The position numbers and the translations under genes were made by a program. Under the pieces are notes generated by a model. It ran no database searches and was not told where the DNA came from. It saw only the letters and a program-made list of their open reading frames with translations. 64,000 bases of DNA from Prevotella sp. E2-28. Lineage in GTDB: Bacteria > Bacteroidota > Bacteroidia > Bacteroidales > Bacteroidaceae. Of this stretch, positions 16,613 through 25,988 are shown one piece after another; position 1 is the first letter of the stretch, and the number at the start of each line of letters is the position of its first letter. The stretch spans positions 1,178,001 through 1,242,000 of the forward strand of contig NZ_CP091788.1 of assembly GCF_022024055.1 (NCBI RefSeq), given 5' to 3'.

Positions 16613-17641
16613 ATGGATAAGAATAAAATTTCGACCTACAGTTATAATGCTATCGTGATACTCTGTATCGTATGTGGCGCCGTTTATGCTGCCAGTCAGT
16701 TTATGCATTTCGGTGGAGGCGAAGTCACGGATAATGCCCGTGTGTGCCAGAATATCGTACCCCAGAACTGCCGCGTGCAGGGCTTCATACGTGAGGTGCG
16801 CTTCGGTGAATTTCAGGAGGTGAAGAAAGGCGATACGCTTGTTGTCATTGAAGATGCTGAGTTTCGTCTTCGTCTGGCGCAGGCAGAAGCCGACCTTACA
16901 CGTGCCGAGCGTGGTTCGCAGGGTACAGCAAGCAGCATCCATACCACCAAGACCAGTATCAGCGTGACCGAAGCTGGCATTGAAGCCGCTCGTGTGCAGA
17001 TGGAGAATGCACAGAGAGAGGATGCCCGTTTTCAGAAACTGCTGGAGCAAGATGCCGTCACACAACAGCAGTATGACAATGTCCACACAGGTTATCTGAG
17101 TGCTAAGGCCGGATATGAGCAGGCACTCCGTTCGCGCAACACGCAGACAGCCGTTGTGGCAGAGCAGGGACATCATCTCTCAGCATCAGAAGCTGCCATA
17201 GAACTGTCACGAGCACAGGTGGAGATTGCCCGGTTGAACCTGTCGTATTGCTACATCATAGCTACTTGCGATGGTGTGGTGGGCAGCAAGGATATTCATG
17301 TGGGGCAGTTGGTTAACCCCGGTCAGACCATGGTCAGCATCGTCGATAAGCATGAGAAATGGGTGGAGGCCAACTTTCAGGAGTCGCAGATGCCGAATAT
17401 CAAGGTGGGCAATAAGGTGCGTTTTACTGCCGATGCTGTTCCCGATGTGGAATATACAGGTGTGGTTGAGCGTATCAGCGATGCTACAGGTAGTGCGTTC
17501 TCGTTGATTCCTATCGACAATGCCACAGGCAATTTCGTCAAGGTGGAGCAGCGCGTGACGGTGCGTGTGAGAATTGATGCGTGCGATGAACTGCAGAAGT
17601 TGCATGGAGGTTATAACGTTGTTTGTAAGGTGGAAGAATAA
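16613..17641 (+). CDS. HlyD/EmrA-family periplasmic adaptor
   Basis: 342 residues. N-terminal membrane anchor (YNAIVILCIVCGAVYAASQF), a split lipoyl domain (AQNIVPQNCRVQGFIREV ... LNLSYCYIIATCDGVVGSKD), a long helical hairpin between them, and a beta-barrel part with GQTMVSIVDKHEKWVEANF. This is the EmrA pattern: one membrane helix and DHA2-type MFS partner. It bridges the inner-membrane MFS pump and the TolC channel. The stop codon shares one base with the next gene's ATG, so the two are co-translated. Confidence 0.93.
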   Translation: MDKNKISTYSYNAIVILCIVCGAVYAASQFMHFGGGEVTDNARVCQNIVPQNCRVQGFIREVRFGEFQEVKKGDTLVVIEDAEFRLRLAQAEADLTRAERGSQGTASSIHTTKTSISVTEAGIEAARVQMENAQREDARFQKLLEQDAVTQQQYDNVHTGYLSAKAGYEQALRSRNTQTAVVAEQGHHLSASEAAIELSRAQVEIARLNLSYCYIIATCDGVVGSKDIHVGQLVNPGQTMVSIVDKHEKWVEANFQESQMPNIKVGNKVRFTADAVPDVEYTGVVERISDATGSAFSLIPIDNATGNFVKVEQRVTVRVRIDACDELQKLHGGYNVVCKVEE

Positions 17642-19272
17642 TGGGAAAACTGACTGAATTTCTGATGAAGGCACCGCCGCCACCAGCAGGCATGGGTTTC
17701 GCTATGCCGATGATGAAAGGGTGGGTGCCTCGCAAGTTGCAGCCCTGGATTTACGTCTTGACGGCTTTGTGCTTCCAGTTCTCGGGAGGCATCTATCTGG
17801 GTGCCCTCGACGAGATTCGGGGCACCACCAACTTCATGATAGAGGATGTGATGTTCCTGCTCTATGCTACGCTTGCAGGTATGGCAATGTGGTTTCCTAT
17901 GCTGTTCAGGATGAAGTTCCGCTTCACCAATCAGCAGTTGCTGTGCACCTCGGCCATCGTGATGGGCATCTGCAACGTCATCACGATGCATAGCCAGTCG
18001 ATGCCTGTACTCGTTGTGGCATGTTTCATTGCAGGCATTGCCAAAATTCAAGGTACATTCGAGTGCATGAGCAACATCCAGTTGTGGATTACGCCGAAGC
18101 GCGACTTCGCCGTCTTCTTCCCCGTGCTCCACATCATCCTTCTCACCGCCATCGAGGGTGGGGGATGGCTTGCTGCTTGGATGGGGCATCATTTTACTTG
18201 GCAGATGATGCACGCTTTTACCGTAGGCACCATGTCGTTCGTGCTGTTGACACAGATGGTGCTGTGTCGTCCGTTCTGTCCTATGCCTAACAGGTTCTCA
18301 CTAAAAGGAACCGACTGGCAGGGCGCTTTACTCATCTGCGTCACAATGCTTCTGTTCTCGTACATCTTTGTCTATGGCGATTACTACAGGTGGTTCGCAA
18401 ATCGGCATATCAGAATGGTGGGAGCTTTTGCACTCATCTTTGCAGGACTCACCCTTTACCGGCTGATTCACAACCGCTATCCATACGTCGAGCTTCGCCT
18501 GCTGAAATGCCGCAACGTGATCCCCATACTCATCGTTACCATATTGGCAGAACTGGCTTTCGGTGCCGAGCATACACTTGAGGAGATACTCTATACAGAG
18601 GTCGTCGGACTGGAAGAACTCACCAAGGAGAGTCAATATATGTGGGCATTGCCAGGCATGTTCCTGGGTATAGCGCTCGATCTCTACTGGTTGAAGGTTC
18701 AGAAGTGGAAGGTATGGAAACTGATAGGTATAGCCTTCCTCTCCATCAGCGCATACGCCTTGCTCATGTATATCACGGTGGGTATGTCGGTGAACATCGA
18801 GCAATACCGGCTGGCCATCATGCTCCGCGGCTTTGGCTATGGCGTTCTTGCACCAACCTTGATGTGGGCTTTGAACGAATCGGTACCCAGTCTTGAGATG
18901 TTCTTTATGGGACTGTTCGTGTTCAACATCCCGCACATGTATCTTGGTGGCGCTATGGGCTATGGTTTCTATACCACCATCTTCTCACATTTCCTGAATG
19001 AGGACATGATGAACTATGGTCGTCAGCTGACACTCACAAACCTCGACCTCTCACAATTTGATTTCGGGGCATTCATTGGCGACAGCTATCTCCACTCCAT
19101 GATGCTTGTGGCTATTAAACAGGTGTATGCTTACGTCATCTGGTTCGCCCTGCTGCTTGCGTCTGTCTTCCTGTTGTGTGATATTCCTGCCGTGAGAACC
19201 AACATTCGCAAAGTGCCCCTATGGCCTGTATTGGCAATAGAATATCTGGCGAGAAAACATAAGAATGTTTAA
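17641..19272 (+). CDS. MFS drug transporter, EmrB/DHA2-like, 14 helices
   Basis: 543 residues with about 14 membrane segments, the size of the DHA2 (EmrB/QacA) group that works with HlyD-type adaptors. The N-terminal tail carries a PPPPAGMGFAMP stretch. Acidic membrane residues expected for proton coupling are present (LGALDEIRG in the first helix region). Third gene of the efflux operon (TolC, adaptor, pump). The substrate is unknown; drugs, bile acids or fatty acids are likely candidates in a gut bacterium. A hairpin (19294-19301 with 19311-19318) follows the stop. Confidence 0.92.
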   Translation: MGKLTEFLMKAPPPPAGMGFAMPMMKGWVPRKLQPWIYVLTALCFQFSGGIYLGALDEIRGTTNFMIEDVMFLLYATLAGMAMWFPMLFRMKFRFTNQQLLCTSAIVMGICNVITMHSQSMPVLVVACFIAGIAKIQGTFECMSNIQLWITPKRDFAVFFPVLHIILLTAIEGGGWLAAWMGHHFTWQMMHAFTVGTMSFVLLTQMVLCRPFCPMPNRFSLKGTDWQGALLICVTMLLFSYIFVYGDYYRWFANRHIRMVGAFALIFAGLTLYRLIHNRYPYVELRLLKCRNVIPILIVTILAELAFGAEHTLEEILYTEVVGLEELTKESQYMWALPGMFLGIALDLYWLKVQKWKVWKLIGIAFLSISAYALLMYITVGMSVNIEQYRLAIMLRGFGYGVLAPTLMWALNESVPSLEMFFMGLFVFNIPHMYLGGAMGYGFYTTIFSHFLNEDMMNYGRQLTLTNLDLSQFDFGAFIGDSYLHSMMLVAIKQVYAYVIWFALLLASVFLLCDIPAVRTNIRKVPLWPVLAIEYLARKHKNV

Positions 19273-19293
19273 AGATCAATATTGATTATCGCA

Positions 19294-19318
19294 ACATTCA
19301 GAATACACGTCTGAATGT
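19294..19318 (+). terminator. Possible terminator hairpin after the efflux operon
   Basis: ACATTCAG pairs perfectly with CTGAATGT around a 9-nt loop, 22 nt after the MFS stop codon. There is no T run, so intrinsic termination is uncertain. Confidence 0.35.
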
Positions 19319-19345
19319 CGTGTCTTCAGAAAAATGTTGTAAATG

Positions 19346-19380
19346 CGTATAACTTTCCAAAACTTTTTGTATCTTTGCAG
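19346..19380 (+). promoter_or_regulatory. Promoter module of the thioesterase gene, second copy
   Basis: Identical to 14365-14399 except for one base. The -7 box TATCTTTG is at 19370-19377, 34 nt before the ATG at 19411. It lies inside the longer frame that opens at 19315 and so excludes that start. Confidence 0.6.
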
Positions 19381-19410
19381 TTGATTTATACAGAGATTAA
19401 GCCTAATAAG

Positions 19411-19854
19411 ATGGCAGAAGAAAGTAATAACGAGTTTCACAATGTGGTGCCGCTGCAGATACGTTTCAACGACGTTGACAAGTTCGGGCACGTGAACAAT
19501 ACCATATATTTTCAGTTCTACGACTCTGGTAAGACTGACTATGTCTCCACCGTATGCAAAGGTTTTGACTGGGATCGCTATGCTATCTTCGTGGTGAAGA
19601 TAGAAGTGGAGTTCTTTGCCCAGATAAAAGGCACTGACCGTATTGCCGTCCGCACCCGTACTGCCAAACTCGGCAACAAGAGTTTCCATTTGGAACAGGA
19701 AATCTTTGACACTGACACGCAGGAGGTGAAGAGCCGCTGCCTGTCGATATTGGTGCTATATGACTTGGAACAGAAGCTGTCCATGCCGTTTCCCGACGAA
19801 TGGCGCAAGGCCATCAGCGACTATGACGGAGTGATTAACATCGAAGCGAAATAG
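19411..19854 (+). CDS. Acyl-CoA thioesterase, 4HBT hotdog fold
   Basis: 147 residues. Single hotdog domain of the 4-hydroxybenzoyl-CoA thioesterase/YbgC group: the start PLQIRFNDVDKFGHVNNTIY contains the catalytic-Asp motif (D-x-D/N-x-x-G-H-V-N-N), followed by a helix and the strand VKIEVEFFAQIKGTDRIAVR. It cleaves acyl-CoA or acyl-ACP thioesters in the cytosol; chain length cannot be told. The next gene, dinB, starts 16 bases after its stop and may be co-transcribed. Confidence 0.88.
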   Translation: MAEESNNEFHNVVPLQIRFNDVDKFGHVNNTIYFQFYDSGKTDYVSTVCKGFDWDRYAIFVVKIEVEFFAQIKGTDRIAVRTRTAKLGNKSFHLEQEIFDTDTQEVKSRCLSILVLYDLEQKLSMPFPDEWRKAISDYDGVINIEAK

Positions 19855-19869
19855 GCAAAGAATTAGCTT

Positions 19870-20958
19870 ATGAAGGTCATCCATGTGGACATGGATCAGT
19901 TTTTCGCAGCTGTAGAGCAGCGTGACCAGCCGGAGCTTTGTGGCAAGCCGATAGCGGTAGGACACGATGCGGAGCGGGGTGTGGTGTCAACGGCCAGTTA
20001 CGAGGCACGGCGGTTTGGCGTGCATTCTGCACAGTCCATTCAGGTTGCCAAGCGGCTGTGTCCGCAACTCATCATCGTGGAGCCGCATTTCCAAAAGTAT
20101 AAGGAGGTGTCGGCACGGTTGCACAAGATATTCCACGACTATACCGACCTGATAGAGCCTATATCCCTCGACGAAGCCTTTCTTGATGTGACGGAGAATA
20201 AGAAGGGAATTGAGTTGGGCGTGGATATTGCGCGAGAAATCAAGCAGCGCATCCGTGAGACGACGGGACTGACGGCATCGGCAGGCGTGAGCTACTGCAA
20301 GTTCCTGGCAAAGATTGCTTCCGATTGGCGAAAACCCGACGGACTGACGGTGATTCACCCAGACAGGGCTTTGGACTTCATCGCACAACTGAAGATAGAG
20401 AAGATTTGGGGTGTAGGTCAGAAGACCGCTGAGAAAATGCACCGAATGGGAATCTTCACGGGACTTGACCTGAGAAACATGTCACTGAGCCGACTGACGC
20501 AGGAGTTCGGCAAGATGGGGCAAGTGTTCTATGATTTCTCGCGAGGCATCGATAATAGGCCTGTTATCAGTGAGTGGGAGCGGAAGAGTGTCAGTTGTGA
20601 GCAGACCTTTGAATCGGACATCAGCGAGAATGCTGCCGTCACAATTCATCTGTATCACACGGTGCTCGAACTGGTCAGGCGCATAGAGAAGAACGATTTC
20701 GAAGGTCGGACGTTGACATTGAAAGTAAAATTCATAGACTTCCAGCAAATCACCCGCAGCATCACCGTTGACCATATTCTCCGCACCAAAGATGAGATCC
20801 TGCCGTTGGCGAAACAACTGATGCAGCAAGTGGAATTCCACTCACACCCCATCCGACTGTTAGGATTGGGCGTAGCCAATCAAAAGAACACAATACCTCA
20901 GGATGAGCCTCAATGGGTCGAGTTGAATCTTGAGTTTGAGCCATGGCCAGAGAAATAA
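19870..20958 (+). CDS. dinB: DNA polymerase IV (Y-family)
   Basis: A 362-residue translesion polymerase. Catalytic motifs: HVDMDQFFAAVEQRD at the N-terminus (first metal Asp), SLDEAFLDVT (DE pair, about residue 101), and ASAGVSYCKFLAKIASDW in the palm. A helix-hairpin-helix (KIWGVGQKTAEKMHRMGI) and the little-finger domain follow. I do not see a clear C-terminal beta-clamp binding pentapeptide at the PWPEK end. It probably lets replication pass damaged bases. No LexA-like box was identified. Confidence 0.95.
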   Translation: MKVIHVDMDQFFAAVEQRDQPELCGKPIAVGHDAERGVVSTASYEARRFGVHSAQSIQVAKRLCPQLIIVEPHFQKYKEVSARLHKIFHDYTDLIEPISLDEAFLDVTENKKGIELGVDIAREIKQRIRETTGLTASAGVSYCKFLAKIASDWRKPDGLTVIHPDRALDFIAQLKIEKIWGVGQKTAEKMHRMGIFTGLDLRNMSLSRLTQEFGKMGQVFYDFSRGIDNRPVISEWERKSVSCEQTFESDISENAAVTIHLYHTVLELVRRIEKNDFEGRTLTLKVKFIDFQQITRSITVDHILRTKDEILPLAKQLMQQVEFHSHPIRLLGLGVANQKNTIPQDEPQWVELNLEFEPWPEK

Positions 20959-21009
20959 TTTATTATACTTGGTTAAACATTGACAGCATATTTGGATAAT
21001 TGATGATAA

Positions 21010-21858
21010 TTATAGTACTTGATGAAGGAAATCAATCATCAGTTTGGCAATCTCCGTGTGATGGCTTTCAAGTGCGAAATGTCCGCTGGGTACGAAATGG
21101 ATTTCGGCATTAGGCACGTCGCGCTTGAAGGCTTTGGCACCTTCAGGGATGAACGAAGGGTCGTTCTCTCCCCAGACAGCCAGCAATGGGGGCTGATAGG
21201 AACGGAGGTATTTCTGAAACTCAGGGTAGAGGGCAACGTTCGAGCGATAGTCGAGTATGAGGTCATTCTGCATCTCGGCGCGGCCTGGCTGGCAGACATA
21301 ATAGTAATCGAGTGAATAGCCGTCGGGACCTACTGAGCCTTCAGGGGTTCCGAAGGTGTATTGTCCGATGATGGTTTCGAGGGCATAGGCCGATGCAAAC
21401 TGTTGGCGAAGTTCGTCTGTAGGGTTCTTCCAATACGCCTTGCGGGCTTCCCATTTCTTTCCAAGTCCTTCTTCGTACATGTTGCCATTCTGGGAGATGA
21501 TTGCAGTGATGCGCTCAGGGTGCCACATGGCCAGACGATAGCCGATTGGTGCGCCGTAGTCAAAGACATACATGGCAAACTTCGTCAGTCCGACAGCCTC
21601 GGTAAACTTATCTACGATGCGAGCCAGATGGTCAAAGGAATAAGTAAACTCCTCACGGCTTGGTGACTCCGTCTGTCCGAAGGCAGGAAAGTCGGGCGCT
21701 ATCAGGTGATTATCATCAGCCAGTTCTGGCATCAGTTCGCGAAACATGTGACTGCTGCTGGGGAAACCGTGCAGCAGGAGAATGGTGGGTTTCTCTGATG
21801 AGCCAGCCTCACGATAAAAGACGTTGCAGTCTTCAACTTGGATTTTGTTGTATTTCAT
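21010..21858 (-). CDS. Alpha/beta hydrolase, haloalkane-dehalogenase/epoxide-hydrolase-like
   Basis: 282 residues. Oxyanion motif LLHGFPSSSHMF, nucleophile elbow YVFDYGAPIG, in which the nucleophile is Asp rather than Ser as in haloalkane dehalogenases and epoxide hydrolases, an acid in WGENDPSFIPEGA, and the catalytic His in VPSGHFALESH. No signal peptide. The true substrate is unknown. It is the last gene of the long minus-strand block, and a 14-bp palindrome (21875-21888) separates it from the acetyltransferase gene. Confidence 0.85.
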   Translation of the reverse strand: MKYNKIQVEDCNVFYREAGSSEKPTILLLHGFPSSSHMFRELMPELADDNHLIAPDFPAFGQTESPSREEFTYSFDHLARIVDKFTEAVGLTKFAMYVFDYGAPIGYRLAMWHPERITAIISQNGNMYEEGLGKKWEARKAYWKNPTDELRQQFASAYALETIIGQYTFGTPEGSVGPDGYSLDYYYVCQPGRAEMQNDLILDYRSNVALYPEFQKYLRSYQPPLLAVWGENDPSFIPEGAKAFKRDVPNAEIHFVPSGHFALESHHTEIAKLMIDFLHQVL

Positions 21859-21885
21859 ATTGTTCGTTGTTTGCTAAATTCCAAT

Positions 21886-22464
21886 TTATCTGTCTTTTAT
21901 CTCTATCTTTTTTATTATCTTGGCTGGAACGCCACCAACAATGGTATTAGGTTCAACGTCCTTTGTCACTACTGCACCAGCAGCTACTACGGCTCCATCG
22001 CCGATGGTTACTCCAGCAAGAACGGTGGCATTGGCTCCAATCCATACGTTTTTGCCGATGTGAATTGGTGCATAGCTCATGCTTTGACGGTTGGCTGGGT
22101 CAAGGTCGTGATTGATGGTTGCCAGCACGACGTTGTGACCTATGAGTGCACCCTCGTCGATGGTGATGCCACCTTGGTCTTGGAACTTACAACCCATGTT
22201 GATGAAGACCCGCTCACCAACGACAGTATTCTTTCCGCAATCAGTATGGAACGGAGGAAACATGCCTACCGTCTTGGGTACTTCACGCCCCCATAGCTGT
22301 TCCAGCAAATCGTGCAGCTGCTCTGGAGTATGATACTTGCCGTTAATCTCTGCTGTTATCTTCAGTGCCTCCTGCGACAGCTGATGGAACATCATGTGCA
22401 CCTCACCGCCTCCCACGACGGGCTTGCCCGATGCCATATATTCACGAAATTCTTGTATTGTCAT
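21886..22464 (-). CDS. Sugar O-acetyltransferase (maltose/galactoside acetyltransferase family)
   Basis: 192 residues. A short helical N-terminal part (Mac domain) with [16 protein letters not shown], then a left-handed beta-helix of hexapeptide repeats ([35 protein letters not shown]) ending [11 protein letters not shown]. The catalytic histidine lies in [13 protein letters not shown]. It acetylates free sugars from acetyl-CoA, often as detoxification. One base separates it from the SMR gene upstream, so they share an mRNA. Confidence 0.92.
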   Translation of the reverse strand: MTIQEFREYMASGKPVVGGGEVHMMFHQLSQEALKITAEINGKYHTPEQLHDLLEQLWGREVPKTVGMFPPFHTDCGKNTVVGERVFINMGCKFQDQGGITIDEGALIGHNVVLATINHDLDPANRQSMSYAPIHIGKNVWIGANATVLAGVTIGDGAVVAAGAVVTKDVEPNTIVGGVPAKIIKKIEIKDR

Positions 22465-22465
22465 A

Positions 22466-22789
22466 TCATGATAATGCTTTTAATCCGATAATAGACGCGA
22501 TGAGTGTTGTCAGGAAGAATAACCTCCAAAAGGTTGCCGGTTCACGAAATATGAATATTCCAACGAGTACTGCGCCCACGGCACCTATTCCAGTCCATAC
22601 GGGGTAGGCGGTACCTAATGGAATAGTCTGAGTAGCTTTCGCAAGGAATACGGCACTGAGTACGTATAGAACGGCAAAGGCAGAAATCCAAGTCCACCAC
22701 TCCGTGCCAGCGACTTCCTTTGCCCGCCCGAGACAATATGTGAAACCCACTTCACACAGTCCTGCAACAATCAATATAATCCAATACAT
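22466..22789 (-). CDS. SMR-family exporter, SugE/Gdx-like
   Basis: 107 residues with four membrane helices. The membrane glutamate that couples protons is in [12 protein letters not shown], and the [15 protein letters not shown] signature favours the SugE/Gdx branch (guanidinium export) over EmrE-type drug pumps. SMR proteins work as antiparallel dimers. A second, wrecked SMR gene lies at 31621-31773. It lies 5 bases downstream of the GH27 stop in the direction of transcription. Confidence 0.9.
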   Translation of the reverse strand: MYWIILIVAGLCEVGFTYCLGRAKEVAGTEWWTWISAFAVLYVLSAVFLAKATQTIPLGTAYPVWTGIGAVGAVLVGIFIFREPATFWRLFFLTTLIASIIGLKALS

Positions 22790-22794
22790 ATAAT

Positions 22795-25296
22795 TTATCT
22801 CACAAGGTATTTCTTTCCTTTCTTTATATAAAATCCATGAGAAATACTCTGCACCTTACGTCCCATGAGGTCATAACACTGCTCCTCTGATGAAAATCCA
22901 CTTTTGTTCTGTTCCTGTTGCTCAATGGTCTTTATGGCATTAGGTTTATTATCTCCAAGACGAAAAAGTTTCACACCGTGACTTGGAACACTGACTTTCA
23001 ATGTGCCAGCAGCCTCGCCAACGGAACTCTTTTCCCAGATATCATAGACGGGTACTTTCTCATCTGCAGCATATCCGAATTGTGTCAGGTCCACAACATG
23101 GTCAGCATTCTGTCCTGTTGCATAGATGAAGAATTCCATTGTTGTGCCACTGGTAGAAGGGTTATCGTTATCGCAGCTGGTATCATATCCGCACAGTCCC
23201 TTGAAGGTCTTGTAGCTATGTCCTTCTGGCAGGTCGTATATCAGGGTGCATTCACCATTCATTCCCAATCCATTCTCATACGTTGTTCCCTCAATACGCA
23301 GAGCCTGTCCTTCAACATTTTTGTTGATGTGCAGAGAACCCCATTCCGACTTGTATGATGTATAATTAAGAGATGTAAGTTTTGTCTCGTTGCCGTCAGC
23401 ATCAATGAGCACAGGATTAACAATATTAGCTCTGTCGTATGCAAAGCCATCGCCGTTATTACTAACAAAAATCTTTAGTTGTGTAGCACCGGTTATGTCA
23501 GCCTCTAACAGCTTGGATTTTGTTCCTGTACGTGTTATCAGTCCTGAGCGGGCAGCATAGTCATCCTGTTCGTTAGTAAGCGGATTCTGGTCAAATACCA
23601 TGAAGCGCAAACTTGTCGTAGCATTAGTCTGATTGATGCCTGAATCGTCAGCAGCTCCCATAGCCTTAAAACGTACCACGTCCATGTCAGCAGGTATGGT
23701 AAAGAATATCGCAGCATTGGCATCTGTAGAGAAGCCTCTGTCGTATGTCGTTCCCATAACCTTCATCTTTCCGCCGTTATCTACATTCTTGTTCTCATAT
23801 ACGCGGTTGAAATACGACTTTGTATATTGTCGTGTTTTATATGTACCTGTCAGGGGAACCTCGGTACCGTCACGCAATACGAGTGTCGGATTTATCCAGT
23901 CACCGTGATCATAGTTGTAGTTATCACCACCGTCATCAACCACAAGCACCAATGTCTTTGAACCTTCCGGCCAAGGGATGTCCATGTCAACAGCATGTCC
24001 GTCGGTAGTGTAAGCAACCACCTCTGACTTGTAAAGAGCCTTAGCACCTACCACCCAGCGAGTATTGTCGCGTTGAAACAGAGCCAGATACCTGTTTCCC
24101 GTTGCCGGATCGAGAGATGTCCATACCACTTGTCCATTATCCTCGTCGTTTACTACCTGATGAGCATCCTGTCCGTATTTGTGCATCTGGTGATACTCCT
24201 CATTATTAAGCAGCGAGAGGGTGAAGGCATCATTCTTTGTCATCTCTCCACCAAAGAACAGAGGTGAGTGGCAAATACCCCACAAGGTCATCATCGTCAG
24301 TTGTTCATTATGTGTCAGCCTTGTCCAACGTCCATTGTCGGCACCAGTATATCCATTGTCAGCAATGGTCATAGCAATCTGTCCCAGTGGTAGCATGTCG
24401 CAATCGGCATAGTTACCCGGACGGGCATACTTGCTCCATTCATGAGCTTCATTGAAAACGGCATCAACTGCACTCCAGTTATCCCACAGGTCATCCATCA
24501 TACGCCACATATTGGCATTATCAAGACATTCCTGCGCATACACATACTGTGTCTTGCCAGGTGACAGTGACAGTACTATTGGTCTGCCCGTCTGGTCTAT
24601 GGCTTTGCGAATCATATGTATCTCGTCGGTATAGAACGGACGTGACAGGTCGTCAATTTTCAGGAAGTCAACGCCCCATTCAGCATACAGGTCCATTATG
24701 CTGTTATAGTACATCTGTCCAGCCTCGTTGTTACGCACCAGCAGATTGTCCTTCAGCCATGTGCAAGGAGATGTAGTACCGTTATAGACAGACGACCAAG
24801 GAGTTGATTCGCTGCCCTTCAGCTTATAGTTTGAACCAACGACCGACTTCGGCACTCCACGCATTATGTGGATGCCAAACTTCAGCCCCATCTTATGTAT
24901 GGCATCAGCAAGAGCCTTGAAACCAATATTCTTTCCTTCCTTCATACACGATGGGAAACGGGTTGGTGAAGGCAGATAGCGACCATATTCGTCAAGCACA
25001 TAATCCTGTGTACCGTTTTGGTTATAGTTACCGCCTCCAAGTGATGGGTGATTGCAATACCATCGTATGTCCACCACGACATATTCCCATCCGTGCCTTA
25101 CGAGGTCATTATCAACAAGATACTGTGCATTCTGCATCATCTCTTTTTCAGTAACAGAAGAGTAATAGCAGTCCCAAGAGTTCCATCCCATCGGTGGTGT
25201 CAGTGCCCATTGGCGGAAAGTAGCCATTTCTTCTTGTGCGTTAATGCTGCCCATAGCAAGCATAACACACCATACTAAAGTAATGAATTTTTTCAT
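22795..25296 (-). CDS. Secreted GH27 alpha-galactosidase with NPCBM domains
   Basis: 833 residues. Signal peptide (FITLVWCVMLAMGSINA), GH27 TIM barrel from TPPMGWNSWDCY, nucleophile D215 in DFLKIDD, second catalytic Asp near 268 in WRMMDDLWDNW. Then come an all-beta domain and two NPCBM-like carbohydrate-binding repeats (VMGTTYDRGFSTDANAA; RIEGTTYENGLGMNG). The C-terminal YDLMGRKVQSISHGFYIKKG and KKYLVR tail is a Prevotella-type secretion/sorting end. It removes alpha-galactosyl (or related) caps from plant or host glycans outside the cell. Confidence 0.93.
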   Translation of the reverse strand: MKKFITLVWCVMLAMGSINAQEEMATFRQWALTPPMGWNSWDCYYSSVTEKEMMQNAQYLVDNDLVRHGWEYVVVDIRWYCNHPSLGGGNYNQNGTQDYVLDEYGRYLPSPTRFPSCMKEGKNIGFKALADAIHKMGLKFGIHIMRGVPKSVVGSNYKLKGSESTPWSSVYNGTTSPCTWLKDNLLVRNNEAGQMYYNSIMDLYAEWGVDFLKIDDLSRPFYTDEIHMIRKAIDQTGRPIVLSLSPGKTQYVYAQECLDNANMWRMMDDLWDNWSAVDAVFNEAHEWSKYARPGNYADCDMLPLGQIAMTIADNGYTGADNGRWTRLTHNEQLTMMTLWGICHSPLFFGGEMTKNDAFTLSLLNNEEYHQMHKYGQDAHQVVNDEDNGQVVWTSLDPATGNRYLALFQRDNTRWVVGAKALYKSEVVAYTTDGHAVDMDIPWPEGSKTLVLVVDDGGDNYNYDHGDWINPTLVLRDGTEVPLTGTYKTRQYTKSYFNRVYENKNVDNGGKMKVMGTTYDRGFSTDANAAIFFTIPADMDVVRFKAMGAADDSGINQTNATTSLRFMVFDQNPLTNEQDDYAARSGLITRTGTKSKLLEADITGATQLKIFVSNNGDGFAYDRANIVNPVLIDADGNETKLTSLNYTSYKSEWGSLHINKNVEGQALRIEGTTYENGLGMNGECTLIYDLPEGHSYKTFKGLCGYDTSCDNDNPSTSGTTMEFFIYATGQNADHVVDLTQFGYAADEKVPVYDIWEKSSVGEAAGTLKVSVPSHGVKLFRLGDNKPNAIKTIEQQEQNKSGFSSEEQCYDLMGRKVQSISHGFYIKKGKKYLVR

Positions 25297-25355
25297 AACG
25301 ATTAGATTTTATTGATTATATTGTAATAGTTTCTGTGTCAAACCTTCTACTGATA

Positions 25356-25976
25356 TTATCTGATGAAATTCATGGGCTGCCAAGCTTCGCGCTCAGGGTA
25401 GTCGGGGGTGCCCTCGGCATGAATCTTCTTCAGCAACCATGCCATGTTGTCGGCAAGGGTTCGCATGGTTTGCATACCTTCAGTGTCTTGAGCCGCTTCA
25501 CCCGGTGTCTGACCATATGCGATGTTCCAGTATTGCGAAGTAACCAGAGGCATGTTCGTCATCTCGAATATCATGTTCATCGTCTGGTATGCAGCCGAAG
25601 CACCGCCTCTACGGCATATGGCTACGGCAGCAGCTGGCTTGTTCTGTACGTTGGCACCTGAGAAGAAGGCACGCTGAAGCACTGCCAACACAGCTCCGTT
25701 AGGCTGACCGTAATAGACGGGTGAACCCACGATGAACGCGTCGGCTTCATTGAGTTTTTCGACTATACGGTTGCAGATGTCGTCATCGAAGACACATTGT
25801 CCCAGTTGTTTTGTCCTACACTGTCCGCAGGCGATGCAGCCGCGGACAGGCTTGTTGCCAAGCTGCATGATTTCCGATTCTACACCGTTATTTTCGAGTT
25901 GCTTAGCAATCTCTGAGAGTGCCGTAAACGTATTACCGTTCCGGTTGGCACTGCCGTTTAATAATAGTACTTTCAT
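25356..25976 (-). CDS. Flavodoxin-fold NAD(P)H-FMN reductase, iron-sulfur flavoprotein type
   Basis: 206 residues. FMN-binding start VLLLNGSANRNGNT, cysteine cluster GCIACGQCRTKQLGQC typical of iron-sulfur flavoproteins or NADPH-dependent FMN reductases, and FIVGSPVYYGQPNGA. It probably passes electrons from NAD(P)H to small acceptors; partner unknown. A second member lies 1.4 kb upstream (26717-27373), with an acyl-ACP thioesterase gene between them. The spacing of 12 bases to the thioesterase gene suggests one transcript. Confidence 0.88.
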   Translation of the reverse strand: MKVLLLNGSANRNGNTFTALSEIAKQLENNGVESEIMQLGNKPVRGCIACGQCRTKQLGQCVFDDDICNRIVEKLNEADAFIVGSPVYYGQPNGAVLAVLQRAFFSGANVQNKPAAAVAICRRGGASAAYQTMNMIFEMTNMPLVTSQYWNIAYGQTPGEAAQDTEGMQTMRTLADNMAWLLKKIHAEGTPDYPEREAWQPMNFIR

Positions 25977-25988
25977 ATGATAAAAATA

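Noticed and set aside
17611..18936. Long minus-strand frames opposite the MFS gene
   Set aside because: His/Glu-rich translations lie antisense to a clear membrane transporter, without start signals.
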